22,352 nucleotides of DNA from Symsagittifera roscoffensis. Its lineage: Eukaryota > Xenacoelomorpha > Acoela > Convolutidae. Under the pieces are notes generated by a model, which worked only from the letters and a program-made list of their open reading frames with translations, searched no databases and had not been told where the DNA came from. Positions 8,286 through 18,779 of this stretch are shown one piece after another. A program made the translations under genes and the position numbers. The stretch's first letter is position 1, and every line of letters starts with the position of its first letter. Where the stretch lies: assembly GCF_963678635.1 (NCBI RefSeq), contig NW_026970606.1, positions 64,001 through 86,352 on the forward strand. Reading direction: 5' to 3'.

Positions 8286-8481
8286 CAGATACGGATTTAA
8301 GGTGGCGGGTCTTGACGCTCCCTTCTGGGATTCAACCCTCTGCCGACCCAAAGGTTCCTCCCTTTGTACTATTTTGAGATATCCATTTTTGGCGTTGGAT
8401 CATAAAAAGAGCGTCAAAATATACTAGCTTGACAGAGCTCCTACTCCTCTTAACTTTTGCGAAAATCGCCAGATACCCCCC
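8286..8481. mobile_element. M4: decayed, internally deleted MITE (copy 1)
   Basis: It starts CAGATACGGATTTAAGG, aligning with the left ends of M2 and M3. It keeps CTGCCGACCCAAAGG and the ACTATTTTGA segment shared with M2. It ends near GAAAATCGCCAGATACCCCC, a decayed version of the right end. It is about 196 bp instead of ~400 bp, with no target duplication, so it is the oldest or most damaged family member here. Confidence 0.6.
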
Positions 8482-8780
8482 ACCCCACACGCCAAATAAA
8501 GTCAAGGTGTACATTTTGCTTCATGTAACACATCAGTTATGGTAAATAAGCTTCCCTCAAGCAAATTGGATCGATTTCTAAGACGGATTAAATCTCCGTA
8601 AAACGCGTTAATTGCGCAAAATATATCGCGCGTTAATTGTCCCAAATTGGCGAAATTGGCAAACTTTAACCTCCATAACTTTAAAAAAACCAATCACAGG
8701 TGAAATATTTTTTCAAATTCAAGCTCAAGATAGCAGCATCTTTTGAATGACACAAAAATTTGCGTCAAAAATGACTAGGT
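8482..8780. other. Spacer before microsatellite, no gene seen
   Basis: It contains a short direct repeat of CGCGTTAATTG (about 8602-8612 and 8629-8639) and AAATTGGCGAAATTGGC. Otherwise it is featureless and differs from copy 2 at several positions. Confidence 0.5.
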
Positions 8781-10284
8781 AATACATACATACATATATA
8801 CATACATACATACACACACAAAAATATCTACATACATACAAACATACTTTCCTTCATACAGACATCATACAAACTAATATAAATACATACATACATACAT
8901 ACATTCATACATACATACATACATACATACATACATACATACATACATACATACATACATACATACATACATACATACATACATACAATCATACATACGT
9001 GCGTACTTACATACAAATATACATACATACATACATACAAATACAAATAGGTTTTTGAAAACATACATACATACTTACTTTCATACAAACTTACGTACAT
9101 AGATACATACAGACACACATATATACATTCATACCCATATACATACAAACAAACATACATACATGAATATATAAATCCTTTGTTAAAAACAAAGGTACAT
9201 ACTTGCATACATACAATCCTACATACACACACACACTAAAACATACAAAAATACAAACATACATGTTTACATAAAAACATACATACATGCTTACATACAT
9301 ACATACATACATACATTCATACACACACCCATAAATACATTCATACAGACACACATATATACATTCATACCTACATACATACAAACATACATACATACAT
9401 ACATGAATCTATAAATAATTTTTTTTTGAAAAACACACATACATACTTACGTACATACAAACTTACATACATACATACACTCATTCATACATACATAATA
9501 CATACATATAGATACATTTTTACATACCCTCACATATACATTTTTACTACGATACACGCATAATTACATATATACATACATACATACATATTTATATACA
9601 TACATAAGTACATGCATACCCACATACATATATATGTACATACATATAAACACACTTGCCTTCACAGAGACATTTATTCATACATACAAAAATACATACA
9701 TACATACATACATACCTTCATGCGTACATACATACATAAATACAACATGCATACATACAGACAGAAATACATTCATAAAAAATACATATTTTTTTATATA
9801 CATACATACATACAAACCTACATACATACATTTTGTATGTTTTAATTTTGCATTTCTGTGCCAAAAATCTTGTTCACCTTGTCTTGAATTGTCTTGACTT
9901 TACTGCCTATTTTTTATGCACCAATTTTGGTAGATGATAGTCTTGGTTTTAATACGTTTTACTTGTGCCTAAATTTTTTGATAATTTTTGTGGTTTCATT
10001 GCACAATCAAATTTTGTGTCAATACAAACATACTTACAAACAAACAGACATACATTGGACACCCATACATATAAACATACATACATACATGCATTCATAC
10101 AGACACTCATAAAAACAAACATACCTACATACATACATGCATACATAGATATATGCATATTTACAAACAAGCATGCGTACATACATATATAAATACATAC
10201 ATGCATACATACACAAACATTCAAAAATACAGACATAAATACATACATAAATACATACGTACATACATACAAAGATGCATAAAA
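8781..10284. repeat. Interrupted ATAC tetranucleotide microsatellite, copy 1
   Basis: The sequence is mainly (ATAC)n, with a long pure run at about 8916-8987. Variant units such as AAAC, AGAC and ATTC interrupt it elsewhere. A non-repeat island lies at 9831-10020. Larger internal duplications exist: the AGACACACATATATACATTC segment recurs at about 9111 and 9346, ~235 bp apart. A perfect 8-bp-stem hairpin CCTTTGTTAAAAACAAAGG lies at 9177-9195. The repeat is alternating purine-pyrimidine. Confidence 0.93.
9831..10020. other. Unique island inside the microsatellite
   Basis: These 190 bp of T-rich non-repeat sequence are embedded in the ATAC array. They contain two near-repeats of CTTGTCTTGAATTGTCTTGA type. 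They are conserved in copy 2 (21082-21272) apart from a few changes near the right end. No function is recognised. Confidence 0.6.
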
Positions 10285-10710
10285 GTCGGTAGATTTTGAA
10301 TGGAAAGACGCAAAAAAATCCTCGCACGAATTGGTGTTTTTGACCCATCGGCTTAATGTACAATGCTGTTTTTTTTTAAATTATTGTTTGCTTAAAACTC
10401 TATTTTGATGTTTTCTGAAATTATATTTTGATGTTCATTTTTTAAAAATGCTCGATTGCAATTGACACTTTATTGGACATTGTTTAATTACAGTTTTTCA
10501 TAATCGAATAGGAGAGGCATTAAGCAAACTTTAAAGCAAAGGAAATGTCTGGTTGGTGTATCGACCAGCATAATGATTGACTACCATAAAAATTTTAAAA
10601 CTGAAAATCGTATCGACTAGCTTAAAAATCTAAACGCAAAAGTCGAATTGGATCTCCTTAGAAGTTTCCTCTCCTAGTGTACCTAGTAACGAAAAGCCAC
10701 CCTATAATGA
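10285..10710. other. Head of copy 2, no gene seen
   Basis: The junction with copy 1 is at 10284/10285. The sequence is AT-rich, all frames are short, and no repeat family is recognised. Its copy-1 counterpart would be outside the window. Confidence 0.5.
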
Positions 10711-11272
10711 AATAGTTCAATGCCCGGGTTGACAAAAAAGCCTATCATACAATTTCATACAGTAAAGGAATAGCTTACCATGCTGTTTCCTACTATTTTA
10801 TAGACCGAAAAAATAGTACAAAATAGCATGAAAATCATTTTTTCCTTTCTAAGAAATTTTATAATACGCAATTTTTGCCACATTTTTGATTAAACTAACA
10901 AGATTTTTGCCAAACTTTTTATTACAAAGATTTTTTTGAAAATTGCAGAAGCATTTTTTTTACTATGAAATTGTATTTAAGCATTTTTTCATTTGTATAA
11001 TAATATATGAATTTGTATAATTTTTTTTTCATAATTGTAAATACAAAAAAAAACAATTGTTTTAAAGTTATTTCCGTGCCAAGGTTGCTCGCATGTAATC
11101 AAAACTACCACAAATTTGTTATGTTCCTGTTTTAAACCAATTTAAGGTAATTTCGAAAACAAACTCTTCTAAAAAATTGTATGATAAATATTGTTTCAAT
11201 AGACTCCATATATGAAGTTGTATGATAGGCATTTTTCTTGAGTGGACGTCAACCTGGGTAGTTAAACTTATA
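10711..11272. mobile_element. Possible non-autonomous DNA transposon with long imperfect inverted repeats
   Basis: The left arm (about 10711-10757) has CCCGGGTTGAC and GCCTATCATACAA. The right arm (about 11211-11272) has the inverse TTGTATGATAGGC and GTCAACCTGGG. The right arm carries an extra ~11 bp (CTTGAGTGGAC) between these blocks. The arms are ~45-60 bp and ~450 bp apart. No clean target duplication is visible and there is no transposase. The class is unassigned. Only the right arm of the copy-1 version (58-126) is in the window. Confidence 0.5.
10779..10830. repeat. Imperfect 21-bp hairpin
   Basis: CATGCTGTTTCCTACTATTT at 10779-10798 plus one T pairs with AAAATAGTAC...TAGCATG at 10810-10830. 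Of 21 positions, 18 match, with a 10-nt loop. It lies inside the inverted-repeat element, so it may be a secondary palindrome of that element. The pairing does not continue outward. Confidence 0.6.
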
Positions 11273-11388
11273 TGCATTTTGTGCCTAAAAAATCTCAACC
11301 AAAAAGGGAGGGGGTTATTGCAAAAAAGAGAGGGCATTATCGTTAAAGCGATCCGTCAAACGTTGTCAAATCTTCAAATCATTATACA

Positions 11389-11801
11389 CAGGTGAGGGGT
11401 TTAGGGGGTACGCAATTACATCAAGGTTTCGAACTTTTCATCAACCAAGAGGTACCTCCTTTAATATTTTTTATGACCACGGTTTTTCGTAACTAGCCCT
11501 GAAATTTTTCTAAACACGCCTTTGACGCCAAAATATACAAAATTGAAGGGGAATGCGCGCTGGAAAACGCGAATTTTCATTTAAAAAAAATAAAACATTT
11601 CTTCTAAAATTTGCCTGCGGCGCTGAACATTTTGTCTATATATGTTTTGTAGTGATTTGTGAGAGCTCGGAAACTCAAGAATATGGTCAATTTAACAAAA
11701 ATTATGCCAAAAATTCGAAAATTTTTTGAAAATACTCCGCATCCCCTCAAAAAAATCCTAGACTAGAAAAACCCCACTCGAGAAAATCCTAGATCCTCCT
11801 G
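11389..11801. mobile_element. M1 MITE, copy 2
   Basis: This is the counterpart of 243-657, with the same termini and the same perfect ATTATACA target duplication at 11381-11388 and 11802-11809. It is 413 bp, with two single-base length differences and one substitution from copy 1. Confidence 0.85.
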
Positions 11802-11809
11802 ATTATACA

Positions 11810-13493
11810 CACATTCCACAATTTGTGCAGAGCTTGGTTCAAGCCATTGCAGAACGGGGTGTGACTGATCACAGCTTTTCTTAAAACTAAAGACTTTCAT
11901 TTTTCAGCTGGTTGCTTAATTTATCCTATTTTCAGTTTCTCATAAACGCAAGTTTCAACTTGAAAGAATTGTTAGCGAATTGTATATATCTGCGAAATGA
12001 AACTATTAAAATAATGCTACTCGATACAGCTTCAGGTTTTCAAGCTGACTTTCGTTTGGTGTTTAAAATCAAACACGCAGAATAGCCAAAAAATTGTTTC
12101 GATTCTTGAACAAAACAAAACTGCTCGTATATCAGGGCAAAGCCCTGAATGTTCCGACTGTCACTTAAATTAAATCGAATATTTTTTAGGAAAAGGAAAC
12201 ATTGAAAACCCTATACATTTTGGACAATATCAATGTGTAAAATTTTGAGTCGTTCGAAGTTATTACGACCGATTAGCTAGCGTCAATTCAGTTTGGAACG
12301 ATTTTGCTGTGCGGGATAATTCGCTTCGCATAAATAATTCGCGTTACGCTCTCAGCATTATGAATAAACTCTCCACAGCTCACATAATTTAGACCAGACA
12401 TGGCAAATTAGGCAATTAAAAAAACCCGCAGAATTTTATAAAAAATCATTGCAAGGAAATGTCTTTTTACATTTAAACTCAGAAAGTCAATATCTTCAAT
12501 GGGGTATAAAAAATTTAGTTGAAAATAATTATTTCGATTTGTGAAAATTGACTGAATAAAAAAACCACGCCGACCATAAATATTCCGTTTTCTAAGAAAG
12601 TCGGAACAATGACTAAACACATGTGCTTAGCGTTTCATTTTCATCTTCGACCAAACATCAAATCCTCTAATTAGCAGTTTTTGATGTTCTTTTTCATTCC
12701 ATTGCAGGCTATAGACCACTAGCCTGCGATCAAACTTATATAGATAGATATTCTACATGCCATTTTTTGGAAAGTTTTGTATTCAAAAATAGCCATTTAT
12801 TAGATTAGATAGAAAGGTCCGCCCCTATCTTTCATACGAAATTCTAACCATTTTTGGATAACGGCGAAATAACCTGGCTTAGAAATCATGCAAAAACGAA
12901 TAGAGAAAAAGGCTCCGCCTGTTTACCCCACCTGATTTTACCCTTCTTTTTTATCCAAGTAGCTTTATCCTAGAATTTTCTTTCACCAAATCCTTTTTAC
13001 CTCCCATAATATTTTATCTGGTTGTTGAAACGATCAATCAGCTAACTTGAAAGGAAGTAATACTTTTGATCTTTGCATTTAAAACGAAATTTTTCTGGGT
13101 TTGTTCAAGTGAATGTAAATTAATTTAAGCTAAATTGATATATTAATGGCAATATCGCTAAATCCGATGAGCTTTGCGCTTTTTCGAGAACAGAGATGAG
13201 ATATGAATCTGAATAGCCCAATCTGTTTCAATTATTCAAGCCAATTTTGCCATGAGAACGTTTCTGATTCATAGCTAACTACATCAAAGAACCACAATTG
13301 CATGGCTAGGTTGATACATTTCTAAAACCTCCATGAAAGTAAAATTGATGAAAAATAAGTTTTCTATAAACCCTAATAATCCTTTATTAGGCTGTTTAAT
13401 TAAAGTTTTAAAAAAATTAGAAAAAAAAATTCTGCTCTCTAAACTCAATTGTAGTGGCAAACAATGATCGTTTTTAATAGTTGAATAAAAGCC
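11810..13493. other. Stretch with no recognisable gene, copy 2
   Basis: This is the counterpart of 666-2352. It holds the R1 repeat (12114-12160, hairpin 12132-12148 perfect). There are scattered substitutions relative to copy 1 and nothing else was recognised. Confidence 0.6.
12114..12160 (+). repeat. R1 hairpin repeat, copy 2
   Basis: It is identical to 970-1016, with the 7-bp stem preserved. The first difference downstream is in the sequence following CACTTAA. Confidence 0.55.
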
Positions 13494-13550
13494 ATGTCTG
13501 AAGGACTGCCAGGCCCCCACTGCCATCCCAGTGACGGGCTCTGCTCATGA
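13494..13550 (+). other. GC-rich 18-codon open frame, copy 2
   Basis: It is identical to 2353-2409. Nearby bases differ (for example GTGCAATTG versus GTGCATTTG), but the patch itself does not. Confidence 0.3.
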
Positions 13551-13594
13551 ATTTAACTGCTAGTAAAGTGCATTTGTGAATAGATCACCAGTGG

Positions 13595-14321
13595 ATTTCC
13601 CTTCTACTGTCAGTTTTAATTAATTCTAAAATACAGTTGGAATATCATGATATGGATTTCGGGAAAAAATGTATTTGAGGCTTTTTTGTTTTTTGTCGAG
13701 CAGTTTTATCCAGAGTTGTTCTTGTTGGAACAAAAACTGAATCGCCGTTTATTGCGCGGTCGGTTGAGTTGCTGACAAAAATGCAACCAATGCTCTGCGT
13801 TTTTTGCTGAGAGTTTTCAGAAGTTGAATAATTTCGGGCTTTTCCTCACGCCCACAAAAATTTCCCGGCCATTGTTTCCTCGGTCCCTCATCCTTGACAA
13901 TTTTGTTGTTCTCTAAGCAGAGGCGGATTTGGGGGAGGGGGGCTATCGCTTCTTTCCTCAGGGATTCGACCCCTTGCCGACCCAAAGGGTGCCTCCTTTT
14001 TACTATTTTGAAAAATCCATTTTGGTGACGGAACCTAAAATTTTCTAAAAGCGCGTTGAGCGCCAAAATTTACTAATTTTGAGGGGAGCGCGCGCCAAAA
14101 AACGCGGTTTTTATTCAAAGTATTCAAAACAGGTCTAAAAACGCCGTTATGACCTGTTTTTTCAAAATTTTGCATTTTACGCCTGTTCAGAACAGGGTCT
14201 TTTTGCATCTTTGAGAGAGCTCAGAAAATTATTTTGCTTGGCCTAATAAAAGGTCGAAAAAACTATCGAAATTTTTAGAAAACTCGCTCCACCCCTCGAG
14301 AAAATCATAGTTCCGCCCCTG
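13595..14321 (+). repeat. Block A1, copy 2
   Basis: This is the counterpart of 2454-3181, containing M2 at 13918-14321. Substitutions relative to copy 1 are spread along it. Confidence 0.8.
13918..14321. mobile_element. M2 MITE, copy 2
   Basis: The termini are the same as in copy 1. The left flank TCTCTAAG is at 13910-13917 and the right flank AACGAGAT is again unmatched. The loss of the right target duplication therefore predates the large duplication. It is 404 bp. Confidence 0.75.
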
Positions 14322-14534
14322 AACGAGATTCATGGCATTTTGTTTAAAAGATTCTGTGAGTGGTAGCTTTTGCTCCGTTGATATTAAATTTTTTCTCCGT
14401 TAATAATCAAATAATCATAAAAATTTTTTTTTTTTCAGTTTTTTTTCTCAATTTGTTTTCTTTTTTTATCTCTGGTGGTTGCATTCATTTATTTAACTTT
14501 TTATGCCCACGCTGTTTTTTTTTGTTTCCCTTAA

Positions 14535-14793
14535 ATTGATGGCCGAAACGCTTTCCGTCGACAGCGTTTGCAGTTCGTGCAAAATCGGTCGTCGCAGTTT
14601 TTGGTCGTTTCATAAGACGGAAGGGAACATGAAGTATCCTAAGAAAGGTTTTGCCAAAAAAGACAACTTTCGACAATTTTTCTACTTTTTCTGGATCAAT
14701 CAAGTTCAAGTCACAAGGTTGCTGAATTTTGCTCATCGTTATGTCAAAGGAAGACAAAGGAACACAAAGACATGGCTAATAGCTTTCTCATAG
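14535..14793 (+). other. Exon-like open stretch, copy 2, acceptor lost
   Basis: The frame from ATG 14539 to TAG 14791 is intact, with one residue change from copy 1. The AG preceding the stretch in copy 1 is AA here (CTTAAATTGATGG). If the copy-1 acceptor were functional, this copy would be unable to use it. The reverse strand is also open (14485-14757). Confidence 0.2.
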
Positions 14794-15091
14794 TCGAAGT
14801 GAATATAACGTTTTCAAGCCTAACTTTGAAGCCTAAATCTCAGGCCTAACTTCCTTAAATAGTTCAGCGATAAAGGATAAAACAACCAGATCACATGGCT
14901 TCAGAAACTTTTTTTAGAAAATGCACTGGAGCAGATTGTTCGAAGTCCAGTAAGATATTCTTTAAAAAAAAACATTTTTGGGCTATTTGTTCCGCAGCTG
15001 ATCATAATCAACTAGAGTTAACTAAAACTTGAAAATGTGGGGTTTTAAAAAAATTAATTCAAGGGTCTGTAAAAATCACGATTTTGTCATA

Positions 15092-15790
15092 ATTTCCCTT
15101 CCGCTGTCAATTTTAATTAATTCTAAAAAACAGTTGGAATTTCATGATGGTGGATTTGGGAAAAATGTAATTGAGACTCTTTGTTTTTTGTCCAGCAGTT
15201 TTATCTAGAGTTGTTCTCGTTAGAACAAAGAACTGAATTACCGTTTTTTGCATGATGGGTTGAGTTGCTGACACAATTGCAACCAATGCTCTGCGTTTTT
15301 TTTCTGAGAGTTTGCAAATTTCTCGGGCTTTCGCTCATGCCCACAAAATTTTCCCGGCCATGGTTTCCTCGGTCCTTGACAGTTTTGTTGTTCTCTAAGC
15401 AGGGGTGGATTTAGGGGGTGGGTGGGAGGTGCGGACGCTTTTTTCCTCAGGGATTCGATTTTGTTGACCGAAATCCAATTTATTGACGGAACCTTCAAAA
15501 TTTCTAAAGGCACCTTCGGCGCCAATAAACTAAAAACGCCGAAAAAACGCAGTTTATTGGTCAAAATTTTCTAAAAAGTGCTTAAAAACGCCTATTTTAG
15601 CCTGTTTTTTTTCTCAAAATTTTGCCTTTGCCTTTGGCGTACAAAATTTGCCCAAAAAACCCCATGGTCCTCGTTTTGCTTTGGGAGAGCTCGACTTACC
15701 AAATTGATCGACCTAAAAACAGGTCGAAAACATTTTAGAATTTTTTTTGAGAAAGCGCCCCCCCTCGAGAAAATCCTAGATCCATCCCTG
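15092..15790 (+). repeat. Block A2, copy 2
   Basis: This is the counterpart of 3953-4659. It carries a 10-bp deletion near 15318 (copy 1 has AAGTTGAAAA there). Confidence 0.8.
15400..15790. mobile_element. M3 MITE, copy 2
   Basis: It has the same termini as 4271-4659. The left target duplication TCTCTAAG is at 15392-15399. The right one is TCTCGAAG at 15791-15798, so one base has mutated since the large duplication. It is 391 bp. Confidence 0.86.
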
Positions 15791-15902
15791 TCTCGAAGTA
15801 AGATAAATTTTTTTATACAATTCCTGATGTTGAGTTTTCGGTGACGTTTATATCGGCAACAGTATGAAAAATAGAAGTCGCCAGATATAAAGATTGAGAA
15901 CA

Positions 15903-17210
15903 GTGTGTGTGTGTGTGTGCGTGTTCTCCCCTCACTTTGGCTTGCTAAGTTACTTTGCGTTCCTGGCTCAGTCCGAGAGAACTTTTTGCTTGGCGCTAAG
16001 GTAGCTGAGGTGCTAAATTTACTTATGCACTGCTCGCGAGAGGCCTTTCTGCAGAGGGGCAGAGCCATTCTGTTCATTTGCTCGCGCGCTTGAACTGCAG
16101 TGTTTGATGTGTTAAGATTAGTTGTTTCACTACTTTTCAGGACCACTGACGCAGCTGGAGTCGTCGTTTGTGTGCTGCTGGCTCGCTGAGTGAAGAGGTT
16201 GGCGCCACAGCCTCTTACCTGGAGCGTCTCTTCTGCTTCAGATGTTCGAGTGTGTTTTTTTTACATCCCCTTAGGCTTGCTTAGTTTCTTTCGTTTTGTA
16301 TTGCTTCTCAGTCCTTTTCTGTTTTGTTGGTTGCTAAGATTAAAGTAAGGTTGCTTGTTATTTGCGCCAACAAAACCATTTATGACAGAGGGGTAGCATG
16401 CAATGCAATGACCCTTTACTTTTAAGGGTTTAATTTTTTGTACTGGTTTTAAGGACTTATTAAACAACTGTAGTAGTCGTCTGTATGCTGCTAGCCCTCT
16501 GAGTGGCGTGGTTGGTGCCACAGCTGATCCCCTGGTGAACCTGTTCTGCTTCAAGTGTGTGTGTGTGTGTGTTCTTCCCTCCCTCGAGGCATGCTTGGGT
16601 TTTGTGCGTTTCTCGCTCAACTAAAGGGATTTTCTGTTTTGCTTGGCTCTAAGCTTGACGAGGTGCTAAATTTACTTTTGCGTTCCGCGCGTGAGTCCCT
16701 TCAGCAGATTGGTACCCATTCTGTTCAATTGCCTTTGCACAGTGTGTTTTGCATTGTTCTTTGTGAATTTAATTAAATTAATTACTGCTTTTAAGAAAAA
16801 CTAGCGCAGCTGGAGTCTCATCGTTGGTGGCTCTCAGAGTGGATTGATTCGTGTCAGGGGCTGTTCTCCTGGAGCGTGGCTCCTGCTGCAGTTTTTTCTG
16901 CATGTTCGTCCCTCCTCTTGAGCGTACTTAGATTTTTGCATTGCTTGCTCAGCCTGAGGATTTTTTTTTGCTTTTCTGTTGCTAAGAATAAGGTTGCCTA
17001 TTCTTTGCACGCGTGAGGGTTTTTTAACAAAAGGGTTGTAAAGCTGTGCGTCTTTGCGCACAGTGTGTAATGAATTTGTTTGCTTGTTCTGATATGTATT
17101 TTTATTTTAGTGCTTTTAAGGTCTACTGACGCAGCTGTAGTAGTTTTTGGTGGGCTGCTGGATCTCTGAGAGGCGTCGTCACTGGCACAGAAGATGTCGT
17201 CGTTGGCGTG
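15903..17210 (+). repeat. B tandem repeats, copy 2
   Basis: This is the counterpart of 4772-6075 with the same four diverged units. The GT runs at 15903 and 16556 are each longer than in copy 1 by about one or two GT steps. Substitutions are denser here than in the tract that follows. Confidence 0.65.
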
Positions 17211-17485
17211 GTGTTGGCTCTCTGAGTTGCGGTCGTTGCTGGCTTCAAGCAACGGTCGATTTTGCATTGGTTGAATCTAAGACTTATCGTAATTTAGGTG
17301 ACGCTCTGAACCTTTTGATTCTCGTTTATCATATATCCGTAAGTTGATCCAAAATAGACTTTTTGTCTAAAAAATCGGACAAGTTGCAACCCGTACTAAA
17401 ATTTGTATTTGAATTCAAGTCTGGACATCGAAATTCCATGCAATTTTCAGATCTGTATCAGTCCTGTGGCATGTCTCTTTTCTCG

Positions 17486-17509
17486 CTGTGCATGTCTGAA
17501 TCAGACATG
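17486..17509. repeat. 24-bp segment with perfect palindrome, present only in copy 2
   Basis: CATGTCTGAATCAGACATG at 17491-17509 has two 9-bp arms around a single A. The 24 bp are absent between 6350 and 6351. The palindrome arms contain the CATGTCTGA core of array 2. Confidence 0.9.
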
Positions 17510-17534
17510 TACTGATATGATAACTATGGAAAAG

Positions 17535-18101
17535 TCAGGTATGATCATGTCTGCTTCCAGTCTGGCCCATGTATGATCAGGCCTGTCCCAGGTCTTCAGA
17601 TCTGATTTTACATGATCATACCTGGATCAAACATGATCATACTTGACTTAACATGATCATACTTGGACAAGAATGATCATACTTGACTTTACATGATCAT
17701 ACCTGGACCAGACATGATCATACCTGGACCAGACATGATCATACCTGACTTTACATGATCATATCTGGATCAGACATGATCATATAATTTATAATTCTCT
17801 CCCAGTGTAATTTGTGATTTTCTTGTTTGTCACCTGTCTTGTACTAAAAATAAGACACGTGACAAAACTTGTAATTCTTTTCGAAAATTTATGATAAAAT
17901 CTTTTTGTTTTGGTTTTTCAGAATAGAAACGGATAATTTCTAACAAAAGAAAAGAAATAACTTTTCTCTAATAAAATACGTCATGTCTGACCAGGTATAG
18001 TCATTTCTGATCAGGTATAGCCATGTCTGGCCAGGTATAGTCATGTCTGAGCAGGTACAGTCATATCTGACCAGGTATAGTCATGTCTGAATCAGGTATA
18101 T
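17535..18101. repeat. Foldback-like structure, copy 2
   Basis: Array 1 has nine motifs at 17611-17784 with the same 20/21-bp spacing. The core hairpin is at 17829-17863, with one extra mismatch. Array 2 has six units at 17981-18101 and is identical to copy 1. Array 1 differs by a few bases from copy 1. Confidence 0.7.
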
Positions 18102-18215
18102 TCTGTTATCGGCAATGTTTGCAGATGTGATCACATGTGAAACACATATGTCCAGAGCTGGAAAATAGCTAATGTCTGAAAGTTGTATGATCAGACGTGA
18201 AATTGTGAGAAAAGT

Positions 18216-18578
18216 TTGGTACTGGAAATGTTTTCATTAAGAGTGGACATTTGGTTGTACGCCCTCAATGTTTCACCCACGTTTTTCAACCTTCGGTGCC
18301 ATTATAATTTAACCTTGTTCCAAAGCATAGTAAAAGTTGGCAGTTTTGCCCTGTTTCTAAAAGTTAGACATACGAAGCTGGATTTAGAGCCATCACTCTT
18401 TTGGTATTTTTTCTTTTTGGTAAATTGTTTCCAAATATACCCAAATGATTTGATTTGGCCTGATTTTTTTACCTCAAAAAATTGCAAACTAGCCTGTTTT
18501 TTGCATAAGAAGGACTTTATCGAGAGCTCGAAAAAGCTATTTGCTCGTTATATCACAAAATTGCCTGAGGTTGGTTAA
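18216..18578 (+). CDS. Hypothetical 120-aa ORF, unrecognised (copy 2)
   Basis: It is base-for-base identical to 7057-7419. It has no recognised domain and no promoter or splice context. See the copy-1 entry for the reasons to treat it as a probable chance ORF. Confidence 0.15.
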   Translation: MVLEMFSLRVDIWLYALNVSPTFFNLRCHYNLTLFQSIVKVGSFALFLKVRHTKLDLEPSLFWYFFFLVNCFQIYPNDLIWPDFFTSKNCKLACFLHKKDFIESSKKLFARYITKLPEVG

Positions 18579-18730
18579 ACTTCTGGAAATCACTGAGTTT
18601 GATAAATTACATATCGACGAGGAAAGTGTCCAACATTGGAGCAAATTAGCTTGTTATGGAGAGTTGTGGATTGGATGTACAGCTGCTTAAGAACTACACG
18701 CATGTCTTGTTACAAGTCTAGGTTGAATAC

Positions 18731-18779
18731 TGGTGCTTCACGCGCAAGCAATGAGCATGGATCGTTGTGGGTTTGAACC
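18731..18779 (+). mobile_element. Possible SINE promoter remnant, copy 2
   Basis: The sequence is identical to 7572-7620. The B-box-like GGTTTGAACC is at 18770-18779. Confidence 0.3.

Larger units (their letters stand above)
6693..8467. other. Tract identical between the two large copies (copy 1 side)
   Basis: Line-by-line comparison with 17852-19626 shows no difference over 1,775 bp. By contrast I count about 80 differences over 1-6692 and more in the 300 bp after 8467. The bounding differences are at 6692 (C/T, in the core hairpin) and 8468 (G/A, in M4). It holds array 2, the 7057 ORF, the SINE-like piece, R2 and most of M4. Confidence 0.85.
1..10284 (+). repeat. Large tandem duplication, copy 1 (left end outside window)
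   Basis: Position 1 onward matches 11148 onward collinearly, with small indels, as far as 10284, which matches 21540. At that point copy 1 switches from microsatellite to non-repeat sequence while copy 2 carries on as microsatellite. The collinear offset drifts from 11147 at the start to 11129 at the M3 MITE, 11159 around 7000 and 11256 at the end, because of indels that are mostly in the microsatellite. The first ~860 bp of this copy (the counterpart of 10285-11147) should lie just left of the window. Confidence 0.93.

Noticed and set aside
8828-10363. Long open frames of YVCM-type (minus) and HTYI-type (plus) peptides here and at 20013-22343
   Set aside because: An ATAC repeat of period 4 has no stop codon in any of the six frames, so these are automatic by-products of the microsatellite, not genes.
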